Below, piece after piece: positions 37,074 to 45,146 of a stretch of 46,804 bases of DNA. The first letter of the stretch is position 1, and every line of letters begins with the position of its first letter. The DNA is taken from positions 1-46,804 of the forward strand of contig NZ_RAWG01000036.1 in NCBI RefSeq assembly GCF_003611735.1, read 5' to 3'. Source of the stretch: Corallococcus sicarius (GTDB taxonomy: Bacteria > Myxococcota > Myxococcia > Myxococcales > Myxococcaceae). The notes below the pieces were generated by a model. The model was not told the DNA's origin. It was given only the letters and a program-made list of their open reading frames with translations, and did not search any database. Position numbers and translations under genes: made by a program.

Positions 37074-40000
37074 ATGAACAAGTGGGGATCCGTGTCGCTT
37101 CAGACAAGATGGATGGCGGTAGTGATTGCGCTCATGGGGTCGCACGCATGGGCTGCGGGCGATCCTGCCCCAGGCTCCGTGAGTGCGCAGACCGTGAAGC
37201 TGCCGGATGGACCGGGCAGCGTGCGCGGGCTGTCGGATGGCGCCCGTGTGGACGTCTTCAGTGGGCAGGTGGGGTACAGCGTGCCGCTGGACCTGCCGGC
37301 AGGCATCGCGGGCTTCGGCCCGAAGCTGTCGCTGACCTACTCAGGTGACCTGGGCAACGGTCCGCTCGGCGTCGGTTGGGCGATGCCGCAGGTGGTGCTC
37401 CGCCGCGCGACACGGTTGGGTGTGCCAGCCTACACGAGCGCGGATGAACTGGAGCTCGCCGGAGTAGGGGGCGGCGGGCGGCTGGTGGCATTGCCAGACG
37501 GAACCTGGCGGGTGGAAGGGCAGGGCCACACGGTCAAGGTCGCCCGTGACGGCACGGGCTACGTGGTCACCGAGAACGGCGGCGTGCGCTACCGGATGGG
37601 CGTCACCGCAGCGGGCCGGCAAGCCGAGGGCTCTCGCGTCGCGGCCTGGCACGTCGAGGAGGTGCTGCACCCGAACGGGCAGACCACGGCCTTCAGCTAC
37701 CTCCAGCATAATGGCCAGCAGTACCTGTCGGACGTCACCTGGGGACCTGACGCGGCCTTCCGCGCCGAGTTCGTCTACGGGACCCGTCCCGACACGACGG
37801 TGAGCTATCGCACTGGCTTCAAGGTGGAATCCGCTCAGCGGCTGACCGAAGTACGCGTGCATTCTTTTGGAGAGCTGCTGCGCGCCTATGTGCTTGGCTA
37901 TGACAACACCTTCGCGCTCAGCCGGCTCAAGACCGTAACGCAGCTGGGGCGCGGGCGCATGGGAGCCATGCCCACGCTGACCCTGGACTACGCGCCTGTC
38001 CAGGCTGCGAGCACCGTGCAGATGGAGCCAGCCTCGGGCTGGTATCTGGCCACCGCGGGCACCAGCCTGATGGACGTGGATGGTGACGGCATGACGGACC
38101 TGGTGCGACTGACCGGTTCCGGCCATCAGTGGCGCAGGGGTACGGGCACGGGCTTTGGTTCACCCCGTGTATTGAGCGGAGCCACGGGAGCGGTGCTGGC
38201 CACCTCGCGCTTCCTTGATGTGGACGGTGATGCCCGGCCGGAGCTGGTGCGCAACTTCTCCGAGGCATGGCAGATCAACCGCCTGCAGGGTGAGTCCTTC
38301 GGCAGTAGCGCCACGAAGTGGGCAGGCACCGATGGGATGCCGCTCTACAGCGACATCACCTCCTTCGCGGACATCAATGGCGATGGACGGGTGGACGTGG
38401 TGCGGGCGGGGAGCGACTCACTGTCGGTGCGTTGGAACCGGAACACTGGCCTGAGCGCTCCCGCACAGAAGCCAGCCATCGACGGCGTGGTGCTGATGCC
38501 GGGCCCGAACACGCGCTTCCACGAGGTGAACGGCGATGGGCTGGCGGATGTGGTCCAGCTCAGCAGCAACTGGTTCAAGGGCTACCTGGGCAAGGGGGAC
38601 GGAACCTTCGTCGCGGGAACACTCCAGAGCTATCCGTGGGGTGACAACACCAACCCAGCCAACGTGCGGCTCGCGGATCTGAACCGCGACGGGCTCATGG
38701 ACCTGGTGCATGTGCTCAACGGCTATGTGCACTGGTACCGGGGCAAAGCGGGCGGCGGCGTGGAAGCGACGGCCACACGGCTGGTGCCTCCGGGGGTGGA
38801 CGGCACGTCCACGGTCGTAACGCTGGCGGACCTGAACGGTAACGGCAGCGAGGACGTGGTGTGGAGCGGCCCGGATGGGATGTGGGCGCTCGATCTGGCG
38901 GGGCCAACGACCGCGGGCATGCTCGTAGGAATCAACAACGGACTGGGCAAGACGGTGGCCCTTCAATACCAGTCCAGCGCGGCGTTGACTGTCGCGGCGG
39001 AAGGTACGGCTCAAGCCTGGACGCGCCGGTTCCCGACGTCCATCCCAGTGCCAGTGCGCATGACGGTGAACCCTGGAGCGGGTGGACCTTCGCGCGTAGA
39101 GGAGTACACGGTGCGCGACGGCTTCTGGGACTCTACCGAGCGCCGATTCGGTGGCTTTCTTGTCGGCGGCGTGAGGACACTCGGTACCACTGCGCTTGAA
39201 ACGCTGTACGAGGAGACGCGGTACCACGAGGGCGGCGGCAATGATCGTTCGCTGCGGGGCCTGGCGCTGGAGGTACGGCGAGAGGATGGCCTGCACACGC
39301 TCTTCTCAGTTGCGACGTCCGTCTACGAGGCGAGACCCATCAATGGTTTGCCAAACGTGCCTCTGCTTCGCAGGCCGGCTCTGATCGAGACACGAACAAG
39401 ACACCATGAGGGAGTGAGCACGCCGCTGGAGACGCTGACAACGTACATGTACGACGAACGCGTGCGGCCCATCGAAGAGAAGTCTTTCGGTCGACTTGAC
39501 CTCACTGGCGACGAGCGGACCGTGCAGCGCAGCTATGCCAGTGACGACACCCTGATGGTGCAAGACGCGCTATGCGAAGAGACACTGCGGGAGGCGGATG
39601 GATCGCTCGTCTCGCGAACGCGCACTTTCTACGGCGACGCGAACCAGGTGTTCACCTGGACAGATCCCAATCTTTGCCGCGCAGGCCGGCTGGTGCGAGA
39701 AACGCACGGGTTTCTCGATGGCGTCAACCCGCGCTGGGTGCTGCAATCCGCTACGGAAACCGACGTCTGGGACAACCCTACGCGCATCTACGCCCAGGGG
39801 GTCTGGCGCACGCTGACGTATGACGCCCACCATCTCCACGTGCTCACTGAGACGCAGCGTCCAAACGCTACCCAGGCGCTGACCTGGACGCTCGCCTGGG
39901 ACGACGTGCTGGGACAGGCACGCACTCTCACTACACCGGATGGAGTGGCGACAGAGGTGTCGTATGACTCGCTTGGACGTCCCGTCGCCGTCGCCGTCGG

Positions 40001-43000
40001 TGGAGAGGAGCCTCATCTGCGCTACGTCTATGATTGGACCCATGCGCGCCCACAGACATCCACCTATATTTTCGACGGTCCTGTCAGTGAACTGACGGGA
40101 AGCTGGGCTGCGGGCTGGATGGACGGTGGAAAGTGGCGTCAGTCCGTCACCGTCTCCAATGGCGCAGGGGAGACGCTGTTCTTGGCCAATCGCCTGGGAC
40201 CGACACGGTGGAGCGTGGAAAGATGGCAGGAGCGGGACGCACGGGGCCTCGTCGTCTACGCCGCGGATGCCTACTATTGGGATGGCGCCACGCTGCCATC
40301 AGCCCGGCCAGCAGCCATTGCCGGCCAGACGATGAACTACGACGCCTTGGGCAGGCTCATCGCTCAGCAATTGCCCACCGGCACCCTGCGGTCCTTCAGC
40401 CACAATGCGTTCCACTCCACTCAGTCTGAGCAGGACCTGGCCTCCCTCATTACGTCCTGGGATGGCCTCGGACGTACCCGGCGCACCGAACGTCTGGTGG
40501 GCACGACCCTTGAATCTGTGGACGCAGCATACGACGCCGCAGATCGCATCCGCGCCCTGCACCTCCAGGATGGAGCCGTGACGCATGGATTCACCTACGA
40601 CTCGTTGGGCCGACTGGTGTCCGCTCAGGATCCGGACATCGGGCCGCGCACGTTGAGCTACGACGACCACAACCGGCTGACGGGTCAGACCAACGGCGCG
40701 AACCAGACGCGCCTGCACATTCATGACGACATCGGCCGTCTCATCCGCACCGAAGGTGAAGACGGGACTGCCTTCATCTATCATTACGACACCAACGAGG
40801 ACGGTACCGCCTCTGGCTATGTCGCGGGCCGCACCGCCTGGGTAGAGGAACCGGCGGGCAAGGTGCACCTCGCCTATGATGCATGGGGACGCACCATCTG
40901 GCAGCACCGAACCATCGACGGACGTGAGTCTCATGAGCGCACGACGTTCAGCCCCTCGGGGCTGCTGCTGACATCCGAGGTCGATGGCGCAGTCATCTCC
41001 ATGGACCATGATGCCGCGGGCCGGCCCATCGCCGTGGGCAATCTCTGGCAGGCACTGCAACTGGACGCATCGGGGCGCGTGCTCGAGGAGCGCTACGGCA
41101 ACGGCGTGCGACAAGTCTATGCGCGCGACGCACTGGGAATGCCTTCTCGCATCCAGACCCTTCGTTCGCTGGGCACGCCGCTGTACGATGTGACGCTCAC
41201 CCGCAACGCCTACGGTGCCCCCAAGACCATCACCGACTCGGATGGCTCAGGGTTGAATCACTCCGCCACGTTCACCTACGACGCGGCGGCGCGGTTGTCG
41301 GACGTGGTACTGGGTGCGGTGCCCCTGCCTGGTGGCATGCTGGGACAAGGAACCGAGTCCTACCGCTACGGCTATCAGTACGACGGTTTGCAGAACATGG
41401 TGCAGCGTGAGGCGATAGGCCCCCAGGGGATAAACGTCCTCGCGGGCACCTACCATCATGCGGAGCGAGGCTTCGGGCCGCGCCAACTCACGCGTGTTGC
41501 TTCAGTGTCCGGCGACACGCTGCTGGACTATGACCCTGCCGGCCGTCAAGTGCGCCAGGGCGGCCGACAGATGACCTACAACGGCCTGGATCAACTCATC
41601 CGAGTGAGCATACCGGGCAGTGGAGCAACACCAGCGGTAGTGGAACACGCGTATGGCCATGACGGGCTACGTGTCAAGACACGGGGACCGCTGGGCGACA
41701 CACAGTATTGGTTTTCATCCCAGCTCACCGAACGTCCGGAGGGGATGCGTGAGCGCTATGTCCGGTTGGGCGACCGGGTGCTGGCCCGCTTGACATTGAC
41801 CACGGCGAACGGGGGGACACTCGCAGCTGCGGGTGGTAACCCGACAGTGGACCGGGCCGTAGGCAATGGTCTGCAGGTCCTGATTCTCGGTGTACTAGGG
41901 CTGGTCCTTGCTTCAGTGGTCACACTGCGGGCTTCCCTGTACTCACGCTTCATGCGCGGGGTTTCGGGCCTTCTGACCGTGGCCCTCCTGGGGTCCGCAT
42001 GTGGGCCGGGCATTCAGGCCCCGGGCGTCAACGTCCAGCGACAAGCACATTGGCTGACAGCGGGAACACTCTACTTCCATGGTGGCGTGGCAGCCGGACC
42101 TGTCCTTACCACTCGCGAGGATGGCAGCGTCCACGAGGAGCGGCGCTACGAGCCCTTCGGTGCTCCTGTCGATGCGTACCGGGAGTTCGTGGGTGGCGGT
42201 AGCGCGATGGGTCTCGTGGACCACGAGGACGAACCGCTCAACATCCTTAACCGACCGACAGATGCGCATACCGGCTGGAGTGACCACGGCGCGCGTTGGA
42301 CAGCACCGGAGACGGGCCGGTGGCTGACACCGGACCCACCGGTCAAAACGCCGGACCCGCGGTTCCTCACCTCACCATGGGGGCTGCACCCGTACCAGTA
42401 TGTGCGGCAGAACCCAGTCCTCTTCTGGGACCCCGACGGGCGCCAGGAGTTGCCCTTCGCCGGACCCGGGCCTCGCATCATGCCGCCCATGATTCCGCCG
42501 GGCGGCGGATCGCCCTTCGTGGACCCAGCTCCCTATCGACCGGTGTTCGAAATGCCGGGCCAGCAGACGCCGCTACGGCTGCCGCCTGCCATCGAGACGC
42601 CACCCATGCCCATCCGGGCTCCTCCACCGGGCTTCTGGGGTGAAGTGGGTGGCAGACTGCTGCGCGGCATCCGGTTCGTCACCACGCCAGCCAGTGTCTT
42701 CGTTACCGTCGCCCTGTATCCATCAGAGCTCGGCAACGGGTCTTTGCCTGCTCATGCGCAGCCCCAAGTCGTGAACTCCCTTCCCGGTGGGATGCAGGCC
42801 TCATCCGTGCCCTTGCCGGGAAGTGGGCCTACCATCGTCAGCCCATCCAAGGGACCCTTGAGGAGCGTTCCTTTCTCCCGTCATGTCCAGGTGATCAAGA
42901 CGGGGGATAAGGCAGTGCAAATTCGCATCTATGATGAAAACGGAGATGCAGTGGGCGATGTGGATTTCAAGAACCACTCCGGGGCAGGCTCCGGTCACGG

Positions 43001-43133
43001 ACACATGTACCCGCCCCAAGCTCCGGGATCTGGTCACGGATCCGCACATGAGCACATCCCGCATGACAAGCTGCCAGCAGGTTGGAGCGACCTGCCCAAC
43101 GGGGTGACCCCTGTCAACCCAATTGGAAAATAA
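37074..43133 (+). CDS. Secreted SpvB/TcdB-middle/Rhs polymorphic toxin-like protein
   Basis: This 2019-residue protein has a Sec signal peptide (about 1-27). Then come an SpvB-like domain (about 35-290), six FG-GAP/DxDxDG repeats (about 333-600) and a TcdB-middle-like segment (about 610-760: NNGLGKTVALQYQSSA; DGFWDSTERRFGGF). YD repeats such as YDSLGRLV and YDALGRLI run to about residue 1500. After a hydrophobic insertion with a lipobox-like LLGSAC (Cys1643), the Rhs core closes with PETGRWLTPD and WDPDG (1786-1789). A Pro-rich linker, a hydrophobic pre-toxin stretch and a His-rich tip (GDVDFKNHSGAGSGHGHMY, about 1961-1979) finish the chain. The order SpvB/TcB plus YD/TcC is that of Tc-toxin B and C fused in one chain. 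The tip could be a nuclease-like toxin. ATG 37074 was chosen; GTG 37092 is possible. Confidence 0.82.
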   Translation: MNKWGSVSLQTRWMAVVIALMGSHAWAAGDPAPGSVSAQTVKLPDGPGSVRGLSDGARVDVFSGQVGYSVPLDLPAGIAGFGPKLSLTYSGDLGNGPLGVGWAMPQVVLRRATRLGVPAYTSADELELAGVGGGGRLVALPDGTWRVEGQGHTVKVARDGTGYVVTENGGVRYRMGVTAAGRQAEGSRVAAWHVEEVLHPNGQTTAFSYLQHNGQQYLSDVTWGPDAAFRAEFVYGTRPDTTVSYRTGFKVESAQRLTEVRVHSFGELLRAYVLGYDNTFALSRLKTVTQLGRGRMGAMPTLTLDYAPVQAASTVQMEPASGWYLATAGTSLMDVDGDGMTDLVRLTGSGHQWRRGTGTGFGSPRVLSGATGAVLATSRFLDVDGDARPELVRNFSEAWQINRLQGESFGSSATKWAGTDGMPLYSDITSFADINGDGRVDVVRAGSDSLSVRWNRNTGLSAPAQKPAIDGVVLMPGPNTRFHEVNGDGLADVVQLSSNWFKGYLGKGDGTFVAGTLQSYPWGDNTNPANVRLADLNRDGLMDLVHVLNGYVHWYRGKAGGGVEATATRLVPPGVDGTSTVVTLADLNGNGSEDVVWSGPDGMWALDLAGPTTAGMLVGINNGLGKTVALQYQSSAALTVAAEGTAQAWTRRFPTSIPVPVRMTVNPGAGGPSRVEEYTVRDGFWDSTERRFGGFLVGGVRTLGTTALETLYEETRYHEGGGNDRSLRGLALEVRREDGLHTLFSVATSVYEARPINGLPNVPLLRRPALIETRTRHHEGVSTPLETLTTYMYDERVRPIEEKSFGRLDLTGDERTVQRSYASDDTLMVQDALCEETLREADGSLVSRTRTFYGDANQVFTWTDPNLCRAGRLVRETHGFLDGVNPRWVLQSATETDVWDNPTRIYAQGVWRTLTYDAHHLHVLTETQRPNATQALTWTLAWDDVLGQARTLTTPDGVATEVSYDSLGRPVAVAVGGEEPHLRYVYDWTHARPQTSTYIFDGPVSELTGSWAAGWMDGGKWRQSVTVSNGAGETLFLANRLGPTRWSVERWQERDARGLVVYAADAYYWDGATLPSARPAAIAGQTMNYDALGRLIAQQLPTGTLRSFSHNAFHSTQSEQDLASLITSWDGLGRTRRTERLVGTTLESVDAAYDAADRIRALHLQDGAVTHGFTYDSLGRLVSAQDPDIGPRTLSYDDHNRLTGQTNGANQTRLHIHDDIGRLIRTEGEDGTAFIYHYDTNEDGTASGYVAGRTAWVEEPAGKVHLAYDAWGRTIWQHRTIDGRESHERTTFSPSGLLLTSEVDGAVISMDHDAAGRPIAVGNLWQALQLDASGRVLEERYGNGVRQVYARDALGMPSRIQTLRSLGTPLYDVTLTRNAYGAPKTITDSDGSGLNHSATFTYDAAARLSDVVLGAVPLPGGMLGQGTESYRYGYQYDGLQNMVQREAIGPQGINVLAGTYHHAERGFGPRQLTRVASVSGDTLLDYDPAGRQVRQGGRQMTYNGLDQLIRVSIPGSGATPAVVEHAYGHDGLRVKTRGPLGDTQYWFSSQLTERPEGMRERYVRLGDRVLARLTLTTANGGTLAAAGGNPTVDRAVGNGLQVLILGVLGLVLASVVTLRASLYSRFMRGVSGLLTVALLGSACGPGIQAPGVNVQRQAHWLTAGTLYFHGGVAAGPVLTTREDGSVHEERRYEPFGAPVDAYREFVGGGSAMGLVDHEDEPLNILNRPTDAHTGWSDHGARWTAPETGRWLTPDPPVKTPDPRFLTSPWGLHPYQYVRQNPVLFWDPDGRQELPFAGPGPRIMPPMIPPGGGSPFVDPAPYRPVFEMPGQQTPLRLPPAIETPPMPIRAPPPGFWGEVGGRLLRGIRFVTTPASVFVTVALYPSELGNGSLPAHAQPQVVNSLPGGMQASSVPLPGSGPTIVSPSKGPLRSVPFSRHVQVIKTGDKAVQIRIYDENGDAVGDVDFKNHSGAGSGHGHMYPPQAPGSGHGSAHEHIPHDKLPAGWSDLPNGVTPVNPIGK

Positions 43134-43135
43134 CG

Positions 43136-43531
43136 ATGACACCATTGCGTCCCGAGGATGGAGACCTGCTCGTGCGATACGGGCACCTCTACGATGATGT
43201 GATTCACTCCCTCCACGTTGACTTCGTTGACCAGACGCAACCTACGGGAGGAGCCGAAGTAGTCATCTATGGCCGCGAAGCAGGAAATGGCCCAAAGTGG
43301 ATTTACCTGCGGCTGCGTTTCCACAAGGTGAAAGCGTTCCAGTTCACCGATGGAAATATCAGCTACCAGGTACTTTCCGACGGAGCCCGCATTAGCTGGA
43401 AGGACGGCTGCGTCACCTTGAATCTAGATCCAGGAGCCAACGGCATCGACGATCCAGATCCAGATCATGTCTCAAGTTTCTTCATCACCGCTGAAGGCTG
43501 CGACTGGGAGGAAGAACCCGCTCCAGACTGA
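43136..43531 (+). CDS. 131-residue acidic protein, likely cognate immunity protein
   Basis: This 131-residue acidic cytoplasmic protein begins two bases after the TAA of the Rhs-type gene, with the weak site TTGGAAAA as ribosome binding site, so translation is probably coupled. Its position directly behind a variable toxin tip is that of immunity genes in polymorphic toxin systems. It is roughly 78% identical by hand alignment to the product of 28585-28980; differences are scattered. Its third codon positions are noticeably richer in A/T (for example GAAATATCAGCTACC) than those of the other copy, as if acquired together with the toxin tip. I do not recognise a family; no enzyme motif is visible. 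Immunity function is inference from position. Confidence 0.68.
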   Translation: MTPLRPEDGDLLVRYGHLYDDVIHSLHVDFVDQTQPTGGAEVVIYGREAGNGPKWIYLRLRFHKVKAFQFTDGNISYQVLSDGARISWKDGCVTLNLDPGANGIDDPDPDHVSSFFITAEGCDWEEEPAPD

Positions 43532-43607
43532 GAGCTGAACATCGCGACCTGCCCCCTGTGGATTCCGCGGTTCCACTCTCACACACCGCAATCCCTCGCG
43601 CCTCGCG

Positions 43608-43639
43608 CCGTCCGGTCTCTCCACGGGGAGACCGGACGG
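43608..43639. terminator. Hairpin between convergent genes
   Basis: CCGTCCGGTCTC (43608-43619) and GAGACCGGACGG (43628-43639) form a perfect 12-base stem with an eight-base loop. It lies between the ends of the immunity-like gene and the opposite-strand CNBD gene and could end both transcripts. No T-run is present on either side. Confidence 0.45.
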
Positions 43640-43680
43640 AACGAATTCTCCATGCGCTCGCAGGTCCGAAGACTGGCCCT

Positions 43681-44859
43681 CTACGTGCTCAACGCCCGCA
43701 CGCGCTCCGCGAGGCTCTGCGTGAACAGCCGGAAGATGCGCAGGGCCGCGGCCTCGTGCGTCTCCAGGAAGTACTGGAAGTCCGTCCGTGTCACCCGCAG
43801 GGCCCGCACCACCGTGTGCGCGCGCACGTGCGCGGACACCGGCCCGTCGAGGATGAGCGAAATCTCTCCCAGGAACGCGCCCGGCCCCAGCATGTTGAGC
43901 TGGCGCGCGTCCGGCCCGGGGCCCGTGGACACGCTCACCATGCCCTCCAGCAACACCACCAGCCCGCCGCCCTTCGCGCCCTTCTCCAACACCGTCGTCC
44001 CCGCCGGCACCAGCACCGGCCTCGCCAGACGATACAGGTCGCGCATGTCCTCCAATGACAGACCATCGAAGATGGGAATGGCTTTCAGATAGCCATAGCC
44101 ATCCACCACCGGCGGGGCCTTCTCCGCCGCGATGGCCCCCTCCGGCGGCGACGCGAGCCCCATCTGCCGCAACAGCCGCGCCTGCTCCGCCTGGAGCAAC
44201 ACCAGCCCCGCGCCCGTCGCGTGCTTGATGCCGTCCGCCAGCAACACCAACGCGCGCCACGTCGCGCCCTCCGCGTCCAGCAGCGCGCTCATCCGCAGCA
44301 CCGCCTCCGGACGCTGCGGGTCGTCCGCGGGCACCGCGCGCAGCATCTCCAGCTCCGCGTGCGAATTGCCCAGCGCCCGGAACACCTCCGCCGCCTCCAG
44401 CGGCCGGTTCATGCGGCCCAAGAGCTGCGCCAGCGACTCGCGCGCGTCCAGCGCCTGGTACAGCACCAACGCCTGCTCCAGCGAACCCGCCCGCTCGAAG
44501 GCCGCCGCCGCGCGGGCCTGCTCGCCCACGCGCAGCCACGCTTCCGCGGCCAGCAGCGGCGCTCCCGCCTGCTCGTACATGGGCGCCGCCGCCCCGTCGT
44601 CGCCGTCCGACTCCAGCAACTGCGCCGCACCGGCGAAGTCCCGCGCCTGACGCAGCACCTCCACCAACGCCGCGCGCGTCGCCGCGGGCACCACCAGCGC
44701 TTCTTCCAGCACGCGGTCCCGGTGCCCGGCCGCCATCGCCTCGTAGGCGCGCACCGCGTCCTCCACCGCGCCCCGCATCACCCGCGCCCACACAGCCCGC
44801 GTGACGCTGGAACCGGGTCCCTCGCCCACGTCGCTCAGGTTCGAATCCACTGGAGTCAC
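43681..44859 (-). CDS. TPR plus cyclic-nucleotide-binding-domain protein (B)
   Basis: This 392-residue protein has a long TPR-like helical solenoid (about 30-240: AYEAMAAGHRDRVLEEAL, AAEAWLRVGEQARAAAAFER, LAQLLGRMNRPLEAAEVFRA) and a C-terminal CNBD (about 265-385: FDGLSLEDMRDLYRLARPVL to LGEISLILDGPVSAHVRA). As in the protein at 27411-28415, the phosphate-binding Arg is replaced by Val (PVSA), so cyclic-nucleotide binding is doubtful. No output domain follows. GTG 44859 was chosen: AAGG lies just upstream and the longer frame to 45117 encodes an Arg/Pro-rich stretch without family features. The gene's end faces the immunity-like gene across a hairpin. Confidence 0.78.
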   Translation of the reverse strand: MTPVDSNLSDVGEGPGSSVTRAVWARVMRGAVEDAVRAYEAMAAGHRDRVLEEALVVPAATRAALVEVLRQARDFAGAAQLLESDGDDGAAAPMYEQAGAPLLAAEAWLRVGEQARAAAAFERAGSLEQALVLYQALDARESLAQLLGRMNRPLEAAEVFRALGNSHAELEMLRAVPADDPQRPEAVLRMSALLDAEGATWRALVLLADGIKHATGAGLVLLQAEQARLLRQMGLASPPEGAIAAEKAPPVVDGYGYLKAIPIFDGLSLEDMRDLYRLARPVLVPAGTTVLEKGAKGGGLVVLLEGMVSVSTGPGPDARQLNMLGPGAFLGEISLILDGPVSAHVRAHTVVRALRVTRTDFQYFLETHEAAALRIFRLFTQSLAERVRALST

Positions 44860-45099
44860 GGCCTTGTCATTCCCCCCGGACGCCCTGGCGGAAAAAGGGA
44901 GGTCACGCCTGTGTCCGGACCCCCATCTGCGTAGCATTCTGAAACAGGGAAAGCCAGTCATCACAGGCAATGAGGGCAGGCTTTGAGCACCGCTGGGAAA
45001 GGCCCCGGGCCGGCGCGCCCGACCCCAGGGGTGGGGCAGGAGAAGGGCCGGAGTGCCCCGCCGCGCTACCCGGTCGGTCGCCTGGTTTCCGTCCAGGAT

Positions 45100-45130
45100 G
45101 CCCGGACCGCTATGCACGGGCGGTCCGGGC
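45100..45130. promoter_or_regulatory. Perfect 11-bp inverted repeat before the BNR gene
   Basis: GCCCGGACCGC (45100-45110) and GCGGTCCGGGC (45120-45130) are perfect inverted repeats around nine bases, ending 16 bases before ATG 45147. This could be an operator for a dimeric regulator or an mRNA leader hairpin limiting ribosome access. No T-run follows, so termination is unlikely. The rest of the 287-base gap shows nothing recognisable. Confidence 0.5.
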
Positions 45131-45146
45131 GTTATCGTGGCGGGAC

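Noticed and set aside
37074..43133. Classical interbacterial type VI-delivered Rhs toxin
   Set aside because: The protein has a Sec signal peptide and SpvB/TcdB domains, and no PAAR domain or VgrG neighbour is present.
27411..44859. Segmental duplication of a CNBD gene plus a 131-residue gene flanking the toxin block
   Set aside because: Gene order is CNBD-131 on the left and 131-CNBD on the right without matching orientation, and the CNBD proteins are too diverged for one duplication event; only the 131-residue genes are close copies.
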